From assembly GCF_019599405.1 (NCBI RefSeq), contig NZ_RKLQ01000002.1, forward strand, positions 434,001 to 498,000: 64,000 bases of DNA, given 5' to 3'. Below the pieces are notes generated by a model. That model was not told the DNA's origin. It saw only the letters and a program-made list of their open reading frames with translations, and did not search any database. The DNA comes from Haloarcula salinisoli. Its GTDB lineage: Archaea; Halobacteriota; Halobacteria; Halobacteriales; Haloarculaceae. A program made the translations under genes and the position numbers. Below, one piece after another: positions 32,170-40,219 of this stretch. Positions within the stretch are counted from its first letter, which is position 1; each line of letters begins with the position of its first letter.

Positions 32170-33105
32170 TCACTCCTCGCGGTCCTCGAAGGTCCCCTGT
32201 GGCACGGCGTCGTCGTCGCTGCCGGGCGCGGTGTCCTCGTTGTCCTGCGGGGTGGCGTACTCGCGGACGTACGCGAGCAGTTCCTCGGGCGTCGTCTCGA
32301 CGCCCTGCCGGGCGAAGAAGTTCGAGATGTTGCGACAGTCCCGTTCGAGGAACTCGTCGGCGTTGGGGTGATGGATCGTCACCGCCTGTCCGAGGTCGAT
32401 GATGTACAGCTGCCCCTCGTGGAAGACGATGTTGTACTCCGAGAAGTCGCCATGTACCAGCCCGGCGTCGTAGAGCCGCCGGAGGTACTCCTTGACGACC
32501 TCGTACGCTGTATCTGGATTCTCGATGTGGACCTCGCTCAGACGCTTCGCTCTCCCGTCCTCGGTCCCCAGATACTCCATCACGAGGACGTTGCGCTCGA
32601 CCGCGATGGGCTTCGGGGTGCGGACGCCGGCCCGGCGGGCCCGCTTGAGGTTCGAGGACTCCTTGCGGACCCACGCGGTGACGACCTTCTTCTTGTCCGA
32701 GCCGATGCCCTCGAAGCGCGGGTCGCCGTCGAGGTAGCCCCGCATGTCGGTGAAGTCGGAGGCGTTGATGCGGTAGACCTTGACCGCGACCTCGTGGTCA
32801 CCGGAGAGGGCGGTGTAGACGTTGGCTTCCTTGCCCGTCGAGATGGGGCCGCCGAAGGCGTCGATGTGGCCGTCCTGGACGAGCTTGTATAAGGCGCCGT
32901 AGGTGGCGTCGTCGAAGACGCTGGCCTCGACCTTGAACTGGTCTGCGTCCTTGATTCGCTTGCGGAACTCGCTGAACTCGCGGTCCCGCTTGCGGGCGAT
33001 GCGGTCGGCGTCAGTGTCGCTGACGTCTATCTCCTCCCACTCGTCGCCGACACCGTCGACCTCCTCGGTCTCGAGCAGCCCGAAATCGTCCTCGCTGTCG
33101 GTCAC
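32170..33105 (-). CDS. rio1: RIO1-type serine/threonine protein kinase
   Basis: The 311-residue protein is an archaeal Rio1 kinase/ATPase, needed for late maturation of the small ribosomal subunit. The RIO domain has the flexible P-loop FGGPISTGKEANVYTAL, the catalytic lysine in VAVKVYRI, the loop VHGDFSEYNIVFHEG with catalytic Asp and Asn, and the metal motif IIDLGQAV. I chose a GTG start at 33105 (VTDSEDDFGLLETEE) because a clear GGAGG lies seven bases before it; the region upstream gives no protein-like sequence. The gene follows eif1A on the same strand by 41 bases, the usual haloarchaeal translation operon. Confidence 0.9.
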   Translation of the reverse strand: MTDSEDDFGLLETEEVDGVGDEWEEIDVSDTDADRIARKRDREFSEFRKRIKDADQFKVEASVFDDATYGALYKLVQDGHIDAFGGPISTGKEANVYTALSGDHEVAVKVYRINASDFTDMRGYLDGDPRFEGIGSDKKKVVTAWVRKESSNLKRARRAGVRTPKPIAVERNVLVMEYLGTEDGRAKRLSEVHIENPDTAYEVVKEYLRRLYDAGLVHGDFSEYNIVFHEGQLYIIDLGQAVTIHHPNADEFLERDCRNISNFFARQGVETTPEELLAYVREYATPQDNEDTAPGSDDDAVPQGTFEDREE

Positions 33106-33146
33106 GTCGGGGCCTCCGTCGACGCTGTGGCGCGGTGCATTCGGCG

Positions 33147-33434
33147 CTACTCCTTGATGTGGCCCTCCTCGCGGAGCTGGTCGGCGTCCTGTTTCTCGTA
33201 GCGCCAGGTGATGTCGGCCTTCTCGTCTTGCCAGTCCCACGGCTCGACGAGGACGACGTCGTCCTCGCGAATCCAGATGCGTTTCTGCATCTTGCCCGGA
33301 ATCCGGGCTGTGCGTTCCACGCCGTCCATACAGCGTACTTTCACACGATTCGCCCCGAGCATGTTGGTGACGACGGCGAACACCTCGCTGTCGTCCGGCA
33401 TCCGCAGGTCCTTCCGGCCCTCGTTGTCGCTCAT
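33147..33434 (-). CDS. eif1A: Translation initiation factor aIF1A
   Basis: The 95-residue protein is aIF1A, an OB-fold factor that binds the A site of the small ribosomal subunit and helps the initiator tRNA find its start codon. It begins [20 protein letters not shown], carries the OB core [17 protein letters not shown] and [20 protein letters not shown], and ends with EEGHIKE. Length is normal. The start at 33434 matches the family. It is the first gene of the pair with rio1. Confidence 0.94.
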   Translation of the reverse strand: MSDNEGRKDLRMPDDSEVFAVVTNMLGANRVKVRCMDGVERTARIPGKMQKRIWIREDDVVLVEPWDWQDEKADITWRYEKQDADQLREEGHIKE

Positions 33435-33553
33435 ACGCGGGTGTTCGGTCCCGGGAGGGTTAAGTTTTGTACGATTGGCTGCGGCGCGAGCAGTGGCGCA
33501 GGGCCCGCCGAGAAGTGGCAAGGCCCAAGACCCGGCCAGCAGAACGGTCGCCA

Positions 33554-33967
33554 ATGACATTGACACTGCCGGCTGACGCCGCTGCGTGGGCCGACGTGTG
33601 GCGCGACCGTATCAACGACAGCGAGGCGTTCGCGGCTGCCGCCGCCGATTTCGAGGCTACCTTCCGCTTCGAGATACAGGCCGACGAGCGCTACGACGGT
33701 GAGCCTGTTCGCATCCTCGTCACGCTCGCCGACGGCGCCTGTACCGACACCGCACTCGTCGACGGCGACGCCGACTACGACTTCGCCATGCGTGGCCCCT
33801 ACGACGCGTGGGCAGACCTGCTCTCGGGCGAGCTCGACGTCTCCGAATCCGTGATGGACGGCACCTTCGACGTGGTCGGCAACACGATGACGCTGATGCG
33901 TCGCCAGGATGCCATCTCCGAGATGGTCGGGGCCGCCCAGTCAATCGACACCCAGTTCGAGTACTGA
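33554..33967 (+). CDS. SCP2 sterol-binding-like domain protein
   Basis: The 137-residue product begins [20 protein letters not shown] and shows the SCP2 fold pattern: an N-terminal helix, strands [26 protein letters not shown] and [20 protein letters not shown], then a final helix. SCP2 domains bind hydrophobic ligands in eukaryotes and bacteria; in haloarchaea the ligand is unknown. The start at 33554 is chosen because the upstream frame is arginine-rich and not protein-like. It lies divergent from eif1A. The long tandem repeat begins 94 bases after its stop. Confidence 0.75.
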   Translation: MTLTLPADAAAWADVWRDRINDSEAFAAAAADFEATFRFEIQADERYDGEPVRILVTLADGACTDTALVDGDADYDFAMRGPYDAWADLLSGELDVSESVMDGTFDVVGNTMTLMRRQDAISEMVGAAQSIDTQFEY

Positions 33968-34060
33968 GCGTCGCCGCAGCGCGGCACCGCAGCCGCGCTG
34001 TGGGCGGGTCTGGACGGCACGACAGCCGTACAGGACGCCACTTCAGCGCGGCACCGCAGC

Positions 34061-34207
34061 CGCCCGGACCCGCTGTCCCGTGCGGCTGCCCTGCCGCCCG
34101 GACCCGCTGTCCCGTGCGGCTGCCCTGCCGCCCGGACCCGCTGTCCCGTGCGGCTGCCCTGCCGCCCGGACCCGCTGTCCCGTGCGGCTGCCCTGCCGCC
34201 CGGACCC
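34061..34207. repeat. 34-nt perfect tandem repeat
   Basis: Four identical copies of a 34-base unit (cgcccggacccgctgtcccg + tgcggctgccctgc) occupy 34061-34196, and a partial fifth copy (11 bases) follows to 34207. An 18-base phrase agcgcggcaccgcagccg before it occurs twice (near 33978 and 34044). The unit is not a multiple of three and lies between two genes, so it is not coding. Copy number probably varies between strains. Confidence 0.9.
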
Positions 34208-34252
34208 GGCGGGCTTCGACGGCCTTTTTCGCCCGCCGGCCGGAACTCGGAT

Positions 34253-34441
34253 ATGCTTGACAAACTCGGTGTCGCCGGCGTCGCCGGTATCGTCGTCCTC
34301 CTTGCGGGTATCGGTCTCGTGGCGTGGCAGAACCTGATTCTGGCCGCCGGGCTCGGCCTTGTCGTCAGCGGCCTCGGCCTGGTCGTCTACGGGCTCGTGA
34401 CCAGCCTGCTCTCCTCGTTCGGGCTGGGCGGGATGCCCTAG
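34253..34441 (+). CDS. Small haloarchaeal membrane protein (DUF7470-like)
   Basis: The 62-residue protein begins MLDKLGVAGVAGIVVLLAGI and has two closely spaced hydrophobic helices joined by AWQNL, ending SSFGLGGMP. It matches a small haloarchaeal family that I recall as DUF7470 (tentative). The start at 34253 is taken from the family N-terminus; the upstream frame is repeat-derived. It overlaps the convergent kinase gene by four bases. No function is known. Confidence 0.65.
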   Translation: MLDKLGVAGVAGIVVLLAGIGLVAWQNLILAAGLGLVVSGLGLVVYGLVTSLLSSFGLGGMP

Positions 34442-35430
34442 ACGGCGAACTCGAAGCGAGCGCCGCCACTCGCCGCCTCGGTCACCGACACGTCCCAGCC
34501 GTGGGCTGTTGCGATGGTGCGCACGATGTACAGGCCAAAGCCCGTCCCGCCCGCGGCGTCGCTCACGCCGGGGTCGAAGACCTGGTCCCGAACCGCGGCG
34601 TCGATACCGGGGCCGTCGTCTTCGACGGCGAACCCGTCGGCCGTCGCTTCCAGTCGCACCGTCACCGGCGTCTCGTCGTCCGTCTGTCCGTGTTCGATCG
34701 CGTTTCGAAAGAGGTTCTCGAACAGCCGCAGGAGCCGGTCGGCGTCCGCGTCGAGCCGGAACTCTTCGGGCCCCTCGAAGACGGCGTCGTCGGTGTCGAC
34801 GTACTCCCACGCTTCGCGGGCCACCCACGCGATGTCGGTCGGTTCGATGTCAGTCGCCAGCGTCCCCTCCCGGGTCGCCAGGCGGATGTCGGTGATGATG
34901 CGGTCGATACGTTCGTGGGCCGCCTCGATGGCGTCGAGGGACCCCACATCGCCGTCGCGGGCCAGCGCGAGGTGGCCGCTCGCGACCGAGAGCGGGTTCC
35001 GAATGTCGTGGGCCAGCAGGTCCGCGAACTCCGCGAGGCGTTCGTTGTGCTGGCTGAGCTGGCCCGCCTGCTCGTAGCGCTCGGTCACGTCCCGGCCGAT
35101 GCCGGCGAAGCCGATCACCTCGCCGTCCTCGTCGGTGAGTTGCCGCCCCGTCAGCTCGAAACGGACGGGCCCCTCCGTCGTCTGGCTCACCGCCTCGACG
35201 GTCGTCTCGCCCGTCTCGCGTATCTCGTCGAGGGCCGCCTCGACCGCCGGTCGGTCGGCCGGTCCGAAGAACTCCGTCGCCGCCATCCCGTCGAGCTCCG
35301 CGTCGCTCAGGCCGTACAGCTCGTTCAACCGCTGGTTCCAGTAGACAAGTCTAGCTGTCTCGTCGTAGATGTAGATAACGTCGTCCAAGGTGTCTAACGC
35401 CCGCTCGACAACGTCCCCCTCGACACTCAT
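34438..35430 (-). CDS. PAS-domain histidine kinase
   Basis: The 330-residue soluble kinase has one PAS sensor domain (residues 5-115, with YDETARLVYWNQRLNELYG). A dimerisation box follows, ADLLAHDIRNPLSVASGHL, with the phospho-acceptor His near residue 141. The HATPase domain has N-box LFENLFRNAIEHG, G1 EDDGPGID and G2 GGTGFGLYIVR. No transmembrane helix is present, so it senses an intracellular cue. No cognate response regulator lies next to it, which is common in haloarchaea. The start (MSVEGDVVERALD) is chosen from the PAS layout; an upstream frame is not protein-like. Confidence 0.88.
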   Translation of the reverse strand: MSVEGDVVERALDTLDDVIYIYDETARLVYWNQRLNELYGLSDAELDGMAATEFFGPADRPAVEAALDEIRETGETTVEAVSQTTEGPVRFELTGRQLTDEDGEVIGFAGIGRDVTERYEQAGQLSQHNERLAEFADLLAHDIRNPLSVASGHLALARDGDVGSLDAIEAAHERIDRIITDIRLATREGTLATDIEPTDIAWVAREAWEYVDTDDAVFEGPEEFRLDADADRLLRLFENLFRNAIEHGQTDDETPVTVRLEATADGFAVEDDGPGIDAAVRDQVFDPGVSDAAGGTGFGLYIVRTIATAHGWDVSVTEAASGGARFEFAV

Positions 35431-35593
35431 GGTATCTGTACGTGACCGCCGCTCATAACCGTTGGCAGGATATCGAGGAACAACTCGTAAACACGGGCAT
35501 AAAGTTTTGCTTACGGAACAAATCAGAACAAAAGTTCGATAATATGGACTTTCGTGTCTGACTGTATATTTCCTCACACGATGGCCTGCGTGC

Positions 35594-35850
35594 CGCCTGG
35601 CGGGCGTCGTTCTGCCGGGGCGGTTCGCTCACCGCTTCGTTTCGAGGGCCGCACACTCCGTTCGCGCCCCTCGCGCTCCACGGGTCACTGCGTTCCCCGC
35701 TTTGTTTCGAGGCATCTTGCTGCGCTCGATTCCTCGCGCTCCACGGGTCGCTTCGCGCTCGCGGTTACACCGCTCGCTTTCGGGACGCTTCGCGTCCCGC
35801 TCTCCCCGTTCCGTTTCGAGGCGTTCCCGACGGGTCGGGAACGCCTCGCT
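35594..35850 (-). repeat. Hairpin mosaic repeat at the 3' end of the Bat-like gene
   Basis: Two bases beyond the stop codon lies a 14-bp perfect hairpin, 35817-35848 (CGAGGCGTTCCCGA/TCGGGAACGCCTCG). Further units are 35643-35673 (9 bp with one mismatch), 35681-35699 (CGGG/CCCG, loop GAACGCAGTGA read on the minus strand), about 35717-35745 (8 bp with one mismatch) and a 19-nt hairpin with GAA triloop near 35780. The 35431-35593 region before it shows only A/T-rich sequence before the kinase gene. Confidence 0.72.
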
Positions 35851-38250
35851 CTACTCGAACAACTCTTCGTACACCTTCTGCTGTGCGGCCCGCAGATGCT
35901 GGTGGTACGTGGGCCGGGAGATGTCCATCGCCTGGGCGAGTTCGTCGCCGTCGACCTCGCGGGGCCAGTCGAAGAAGCCGCCGAGATACGCGGTTCGAAG
36001 CGCCGTCTCCTGGCGGTCGGTAAAGCGCTCGGAGAGCGAGGCCTGGAACTCCTGTTGGGTCTGGACCGGCCGCTCGTGCTCGTGGTAGCCCACCAGGTCG
36101 GTGCCGTCGTAGTTGTCCTCGACCAGCGAGAACACCTCGCGGGCGTCGCCCTCGTATGGGAGTTCGATGGTGTAGCGGGCGACGCCGTTCTCGCCGGTTA
36201 TCTCCTTGGGTACCGCGCCGTGGTCGACCAGCGTCGCCAGCAGCGACTCCCCCACGGTGACCTCGAACAGCGCCGACCCCTCGTGTTCGGCAACCTGCGT
36301 GACGCTGCGGACGGCGTCGTCGTCCTGGAGTGCCGTCAGAACGGCCTCGGTGTCGCCGCCCTCGGCGTCGAGATACACCCGCAGCGACCCGTCGTCTTGC
36401 GTGACAGTCCCGGCGGAAGTCAGCGTTGTGTCGGTCGACGCCGAGAGCCGGCTCATCAGCAGGTCGCGGTCGGTGACGGTGAACTCCAGCTCGATGACCT
36501 TGTCCGCCGACAGGATCTTGCCGCTCTCGATGGCGTTGATGGCGTTGGCGACGGCCCGGCCCAGCGCCTCCAGGACGACCTGCTCGCGGTCGTCGAACGC
36601 GTCGGGGCGGTCCGAACAGACGAACAACACGCCGTAGGTCGAGTCGGTATAGGCCAGCGGGACGACCATCATCGACGCGACGCCGGCCTCGTGGACCCAC
36701 TGGACCCACTCGACGTCGCTGGCGCTGAGGTCGTCGATAATCTCGCTGCGTCCCTCGGCCAGCGCCGTCGCGCCCGGCGTCCCGTCGGCGACCGGTATCG
36801 ACTCGCCGTCGGCCACGACGCCGGCCTCGCCGGCCCACTCGCTGACGTCGAGGTTGTCCCCGTGGACGGCGGGACGGCCCACCCACGCGAGCGTGTACGG
36901 CTCCGTCGCCGCCAGTTCCGCACAGACGCCGGCCTCGACGGCCTCCCGTGTCGTCGCCTCGACCAGCACCTCGACGGTGTTCTCGATGAGGCCGTTGATG
37001 CGGTCGAGGATGGTCGCGATGCGCTCTCTGGTCTCTCTGACCTCCTGTTCGCGTTTCGCGCGGTTGCAGGCCGCGGCGGCGTTGGTCGCAAGCAAGGCGA
37101 CGACCTGTCGGTCGATGTCGTCGAAGGCGTCTTCCTCGGTCGAGAGCACGCTCAGGGTTCCGTGGACGCCGACAGGCATGTACAGTCCCGAGCCGACGGT
37201 CGTCCCGCTGTCGTCGAGCGCGTGACTGGTGCTGTAGCTCGCCGTCTCGCCGGAGGCAAAGACCTGGCCGGCCTCCCCCTCGTTGAGGCCGTACACCGGC
37301 CGTTCGCCCAGAGCCTCGACGACCGCGTCGGTCGCCGCCGCCGGCCGGAGCACCCGCTCGTCGGCGTCGTACAGCCGGACGACGGCCATGTCGAGGCCGA
37401 GCACCCGCTCGGTCGCTGCGGCGACGATGCTGGCCACGTCCTCGCGGCTCGGCGCCTGCATCAGGCTCCGGGAGGTCTCCTGCAGGGCCGAGAGCAGCTC
37501 TTCGCGGCGCTTGCGCTCGGAGATGTCACGGATGACGCCGGCCGTTCCCCGGAATTCGCCATCTGGGCCGTACAGCACCGTCATGTGATCCTCACAGGCG
37601 ATAGTCCGTCCGTCGGCACGCCGGAGCTCCAGCTCGAAGGTCGTCCCGACGTCGTCCCGGCCCGACGACGAGAGCAGCTCCCGCAGTTTCGACTCGGCGA
37701 GTTCGACCGTCTCGCGGTCCTTGATGATGATGGTGTGTTCGCCCAGCAGTTCCTCGATGTCGTAGCCCGTCAGCTCCGCCAGCGCCTCGTTGGCGAAGAT
37801 GAACTCTCCTTCGTCGTCGAGCGCGTACACGCCATCGTCGAGCGCCTCGATGACTTCGCCGTAGCGGTCGAACGCCCCCATCGCCGTCGGGCCGTCGTCG
37901 CTCGCCACCGACGCGATACGGTGGGCCAGTTCGACGTACTGCGTGTCGCCGCCCGGCCGGAGGTACGCCAGCGTGTCGTCGGCCAGCACCTCGCTGACCT
38001 GCTCTGGCCCCCCGTCGGCGAACACCACTATCGGTAGCGTCGGGCGCTCCGCCCGGAGCTGCGTGACCAGCTCGGGCAGCTCGAACGCCAGGCTGACGAC
38101 ACAGTCGACCCCGTCGACCGAGTCGGCCGCTGCCTGACCGGTCGCCGTTCGAACGGTCAGTCCCGCCTCGGCTGTGTCGAGGCTCGCCGCCGTCTCCGCA
38201 ACCCGTTCCTCGTCGTCCCCACACACGAGGACGGTGTGCCCGCAGTCCAT
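35851..38250 (-). CDS. Bat-type regulator with PAS, GAF and HTH-10 domains
   Basis: The 799-residue protein has, in order, a degenerate receiver-like domain (1-115), a PAS domain (about 125-245, GVYALDDEGEFIFANEALAE), two GAF-like domains (about 255-405 and 420-580), a bacterioopsin-activator N-terminal-like region and a C-terminal HTH-10. In the HTH-10, the segment LSERFTDRQETALRTAYLGG is followed by DELAQAMDISRPTYHQHLR. This architecture is that of haloarchaeal Bat-family transcription activators, which combine redox/light-related sensing with DNA binding. The target genes are unknown. A small zinc-finger gene lies 39 bases upstream on the same strand, echoing the Brz-Bat pairing. The start at ATG 38250 has good spacing. 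Confidence 0.85.
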   Translation of the reverse strand: MDCGHTVLVCGDDEERVAETAASLDTAEAGLTVRTATGQAAADSVDGVDCVVSLAFELPELVTQLRAERPTLPIVVFADGGPEQVSEVLADDTLAYLRPGGDTQYVELAHRIASVASDDGPTAMGAFDRYGEVIEALDDGVYALDDEGEFIFANEALAELTGYDIEELLGEHTIIIKDRETVELAESKLRELLSSSGRDDVGTTFELELRRADGRTIACEDHMTVLYGPDGEFRGTAGVIRDISERKRREELLSALQETSRSLMQAPSREDVASIVAAATERVLGLDMAVVRLYDADERVLRPAAATDAVVEALGERPVYGLNEGEAGQVFASGETASYSTSHALDDSGTTVGSGLYMPVGVHGTLSVLSTEEDAFDDIDRQVVALLATNAAAACNRAKREQEVRETRERIATILDRINGLIENTVEVLVEATTREAVEAGVCAELAATEPYTLAWVGRPAVHGDNLDVSEWAGEAGVVADGESIPVADGTPGATALAEGRSEIIDDLSASDVEWVQWVHEAGVASMMVVPLAYTDSTYGVLFVCSDRPDAFDDREQVVLEALGRAVANAINAIESGKILSADKVIELEFTVTDRDLLMSRLSASTDTTLTSAGTVTQDDGSLRVYLDAEGGDTEAVLTALQDDDAVRSVTQVAEHEGSALFEVTVGESLLATLVDHGAVPKEITGENGVARYTIELPYEGDAREVFSLVEDNYDGTDLVGYHEHERPVQTQQEFQASLSERFTDRQETALRTAYLGGFFDWPREVDGDELAQAMDISRPTYHQHLRAAQQKVYEELFE

Positions 38251-38289
38251 GCCTAACTGGTTAGCCAGTCTGGCACATGAATGTGCGGG

Positions 38290-38439
38290 TCAGGCACCGC
38301 GCTGGGACAGCCCCTCGCGCATCCGCGGATGACAGCCCGCACAGAGGTGCTCCTCACGCCGGTACGTCATCGTCTCCGTCGGCCGCCGGTGCTTCCATAC
38401 GTGGCCCACCTCGTCGTTGCAGTTGTCACAATCTACCAT
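38290..38439 (-). CDS. Small CxxC zinc-finger protein upstream of the Bat-like gene
   Basis: The 49-residue ORF starts MVDCDNCNDEVGHVWKHRRP and ends ELHLCAGC-type: EEHLCAGCHPRMREGLSQRG. Two CxxC pairs (CDNC, CAGC) plus histidines would bind one zinc ion. It is 39 bases upstream of the regulator gene in the same direction and a TATA-like element (ctttatga, about 38471-38478) precedes it. Brz, the zinc-finger partner of Bat in Halobacterium, is similarly small and adjacent; whether this is homologous or merely analogous cannot be settled here. It is below common length cut-offs. Confidence 0.72.
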   Translation of the reverse strand: MVDCDNCNDEVGHVWKHRRPTETMTYRREEHLCAGCHPRMREGLSQRGA

Positions 38440-38604
38440 GGGTGTATCTGTCGTGTGTGGTATTATCTATCATAAAGCTCCCGTCTAGTTCTGTTTAAGG
38501 AATACTAACTGGACGGACGCTCGCTTCGACACTCCCTGGGTCTGCCGTGCTTCAATTCCCTCAGTTCCGCATACACGGCTCTCACGTCCGTTCGAGCCGA
38601 GAGA

Positions 38605-38671
38605 TGCGCCGTCCGGGAGTGAGCAACCGCGGAGCGGTTGCGAGCTACGGACGGCAAACGACCGCAGGGAG
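38605..38671 (-). repeat. Nested hairpin with a copy of the tRNA-Gly 3' end
   Basis: TGCGCCGTCCGGGA (38605-38618) repeats the last 14 bases of the tRNA gene that starts at 38672. Between them lies a nested hairpin: outer stem CCGTCCG/CGGACGG, then GA, an 8-bp inner stem GCAACCGC/GCGGTTGC with GGA triloop, then GA. Next comes another loop, GACCGCAGGGA, that can pair with the tRNA acceptor arm. This follows the architecture of the other hairpin repeats and may be a trace of insertion at the tRNA. Confidence 0.6.
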
Positions 38672-38742
38672 TGCGCCGTCCGGGAATTGAACCCGGGCTC
38701 TAGCCTTGGGAAGGCTATGTCCTACCACTGGACCAACGGCGC
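38672..38742 (-). tRNA. tRNA-Gly (anticodon CCC)
   Basis: The 71-base gene folds as a full cloverleaf on the minus strand. The acceptor stem is GCGCCGT/ACGGCGC with discriminator A. The anticodon stem TAGCC/GGCTA carries the 7-base loop TTCCCAA, so the anticodon CCC reads GGG (glycine). The T arm is CCGGG-TTCAATT-CCCGG. No intron or encoded CCA is present. Confidence 0.93.
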
Positions 38743-38958
38743 ACGGCACTCACTACGTTCACACCGCGCATCGCGAACACTCCGTGTTCGCTCACAACGG
38801 CGCGCCCGTTGCACTCGAAACGTCACACGGCGCGCACTTGAACGTAGCGCTTCGGCCGCTGTGGACACTGGGCCCGAAACCCGACCTCCTGATGGACGCA
38901 CGTCCGAAAATACCGCACCGATAGATGGCTATTTGTCGCCTGCGGCCCAGGTTTCGGT

Positions 38959-39792
38959 ATGGCCGACGCCGAAACCGTCATGCGGGCGACGGACCCGCTC
39001 GACCTCTCCTTCTCGGAGGCCGAACTCGAGGCGCACCGCGAGCACATCACCGCGTTCATCGAGGGCCAGCTCGACGCGGCGGGGGTCGACCGCGCAGTCC
39101 TGGGACTATCGGGCGGTATCGACAGCACGCTCGTCTCCCATCTGGCCGTAGAGGCGCTGGGTCGGGACGCCGTCCACGGGCTGGTCATGCCCAGCGAGGT
39201 CAACGCCGCGGACAACATGAGCGACGCCGAGCGGGTCGCCAACGACCTGCTGGGTATCGACTACGACGTCATCGAGATCAACCCGCTCGTCGACGCCTTC
39301 CTCGAGGCCTATCCTGAGGCCGAGGGCGACCAGCTCGCCGTGGGGAACCTCCGGGTGCGCTGTCGCGCCGTCCTCAACTATCTCGTCGGGAACCACGAGG
39401 ACGCGCTGGTTCTGGGGACCGGCAACCGCAGCGAGGCGCTGGTGGGCTACTATACGAAGTACGGCGACGGCGCCGTCGACTGTCACCCTATCGCGACCCT
39501 GTACAAACAGCAGGTCCGCCAGCTGGCCAAACACGTCGGCGTCCCCGACGACCTCGCCGAGAAGACCGCCAGCGCCGAGATGTGGGCCGGTCAGACCGAC
39601 GCCGGAGAGATGGGGATGACCTACGACACGCTCGACTCGATTCTGGCGCTCCATATCGACGGCGGCGTGCCCAAGGACGCCACCGCCGACCACATCGGCG
39701 TCCCGCCCAGCGTCGTCGACCAGGTCCGTGAGATGTACGAGACCAGCGCGCACAAGCGCGCGATGCCGCCGGGACCAGAGCCACTTTACTGA
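38959..39792 (+). CDS. nadE: NH3-dependent NAD+ synthetase
   Basis: The 277-residue product makes NAD+ from deamido-NAD+, ATP and ammonia in the last step of NAD biosynthesis. The PP-loop VLGLSGGIDSTLVSHL lies near residues 46-61. Other family segments are HGLVMPSEVNA, LRVRCRAVLNYL, the dinucleotide-site LVLGTGNRSEALVGYYTKYG and CHPIATLYKQQVRQLAK. No amidotransferase domain is fused, so it uses free ammonia. The start codon is the ATG at 38959, 216 bases from the divergent tRNA. The branched inverted-repeat element begins 83 bases after the stop. Confidence 0.93.
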   Translation: MADAETVMRATDPLDLSFSEAELEAHREHITAFIEGQLDAAGVDRAVLGLSGGIDSTLVSHLAVEALGRDAVHGLVMPSEVNAADNMSDAERVANDLLGIDYDVIEINPLVDAFLEAYPEAEGDQLAVGNLRVRCRAVLNYLVGNHEDALVLGTGNRSEALVGYYTKYGDGAVDCHPIATLYKQQVRQLAKHVGVPDDLAEKTASAEMWAGQTDAGEMGMTYDTLDSILALHIDGGVPKDATADHIGVPPSVVDQVREMYETSAHKRAMPPGPEPLY

Positions 39793-39874
39793 GGTAGAGT
39801 TTCGCGCTCGTCTTTTGCTATCGAGGCACACAGTCAGCAAGCACCGCTAGCAGTGGACGCCGACAACACTGCAA

Positions 39875-40142
39875 ACAGCCAGAAAGCCCCGACCAGCTAC
39901 ACTCGGGGGGCTCGCTGCGCTCCTCGCTCGTTTTCACTCGCTGTGGTGCTTACGTCGCCCGCCTTCGTGTAGCTGGCCGCCCCTTTCAGTCCCACCCAGT
40001 GCTGTTTACCCAGCCGGCATGGGGTGGACTGAAAGGGGCCGGTGGCTCGACGAACCCGGACGACGAAAGCACTGGACCGAACGCAGTGAGGGAAGCGCGC
40101 AGCGAGTCCTGGGAGTCGAGCCACCGGGGGCTTTCTGGCTGT
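39875..40142. repeat. Branched inverted-repeat element able to form a four-way junction
   Basis: Four nested pairs of arms were found. The outer helix is ACAGCCAGAAAGCCCC (39875-39890) with its complement at 40127-40142, 16 bp perfect. Inside are three hairpins: CCAGCTACAC (39893-39902) with 39967-39976, 10 bp; GCCCCTTTCAGTC (39979-39991) with 40027-40039, 13 bp; and CCGGTGGCTCGAC (40039-40051) with 40115-40127, 13 bp. The third also pairs further inside and holds a GAACGCAGTGA loop. The arms meet almost without gaps, so the strand can fold as a four-way junction. ORFs reading through it look spurious. It may be a structured RNA or a mobile, non-coding DNA repeat. Confidence 0.8.
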
Positions 40143-40219
40143 CCACAAATTTTCTCGTATAGCTATCTCTCCCTGCTAGCGCCACCGCACTTTATTTAGC
40201 AGCCGTCCGACGCTCCGGT

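Noticed and set aside
34061-34207. Coding repeat in a protein
   Set aside because: The unit is 34 bases, not a multiple of three, and the frames through it are Arg/Pro-rich and broken by shifts.
35554-38037. 827-residue ORF on the plus strand
   Set aside because: It is the antisense shadow of the Bat-like gene and the hairpin repeat, with no domain and very Arg/Val/Asp-rich composition.
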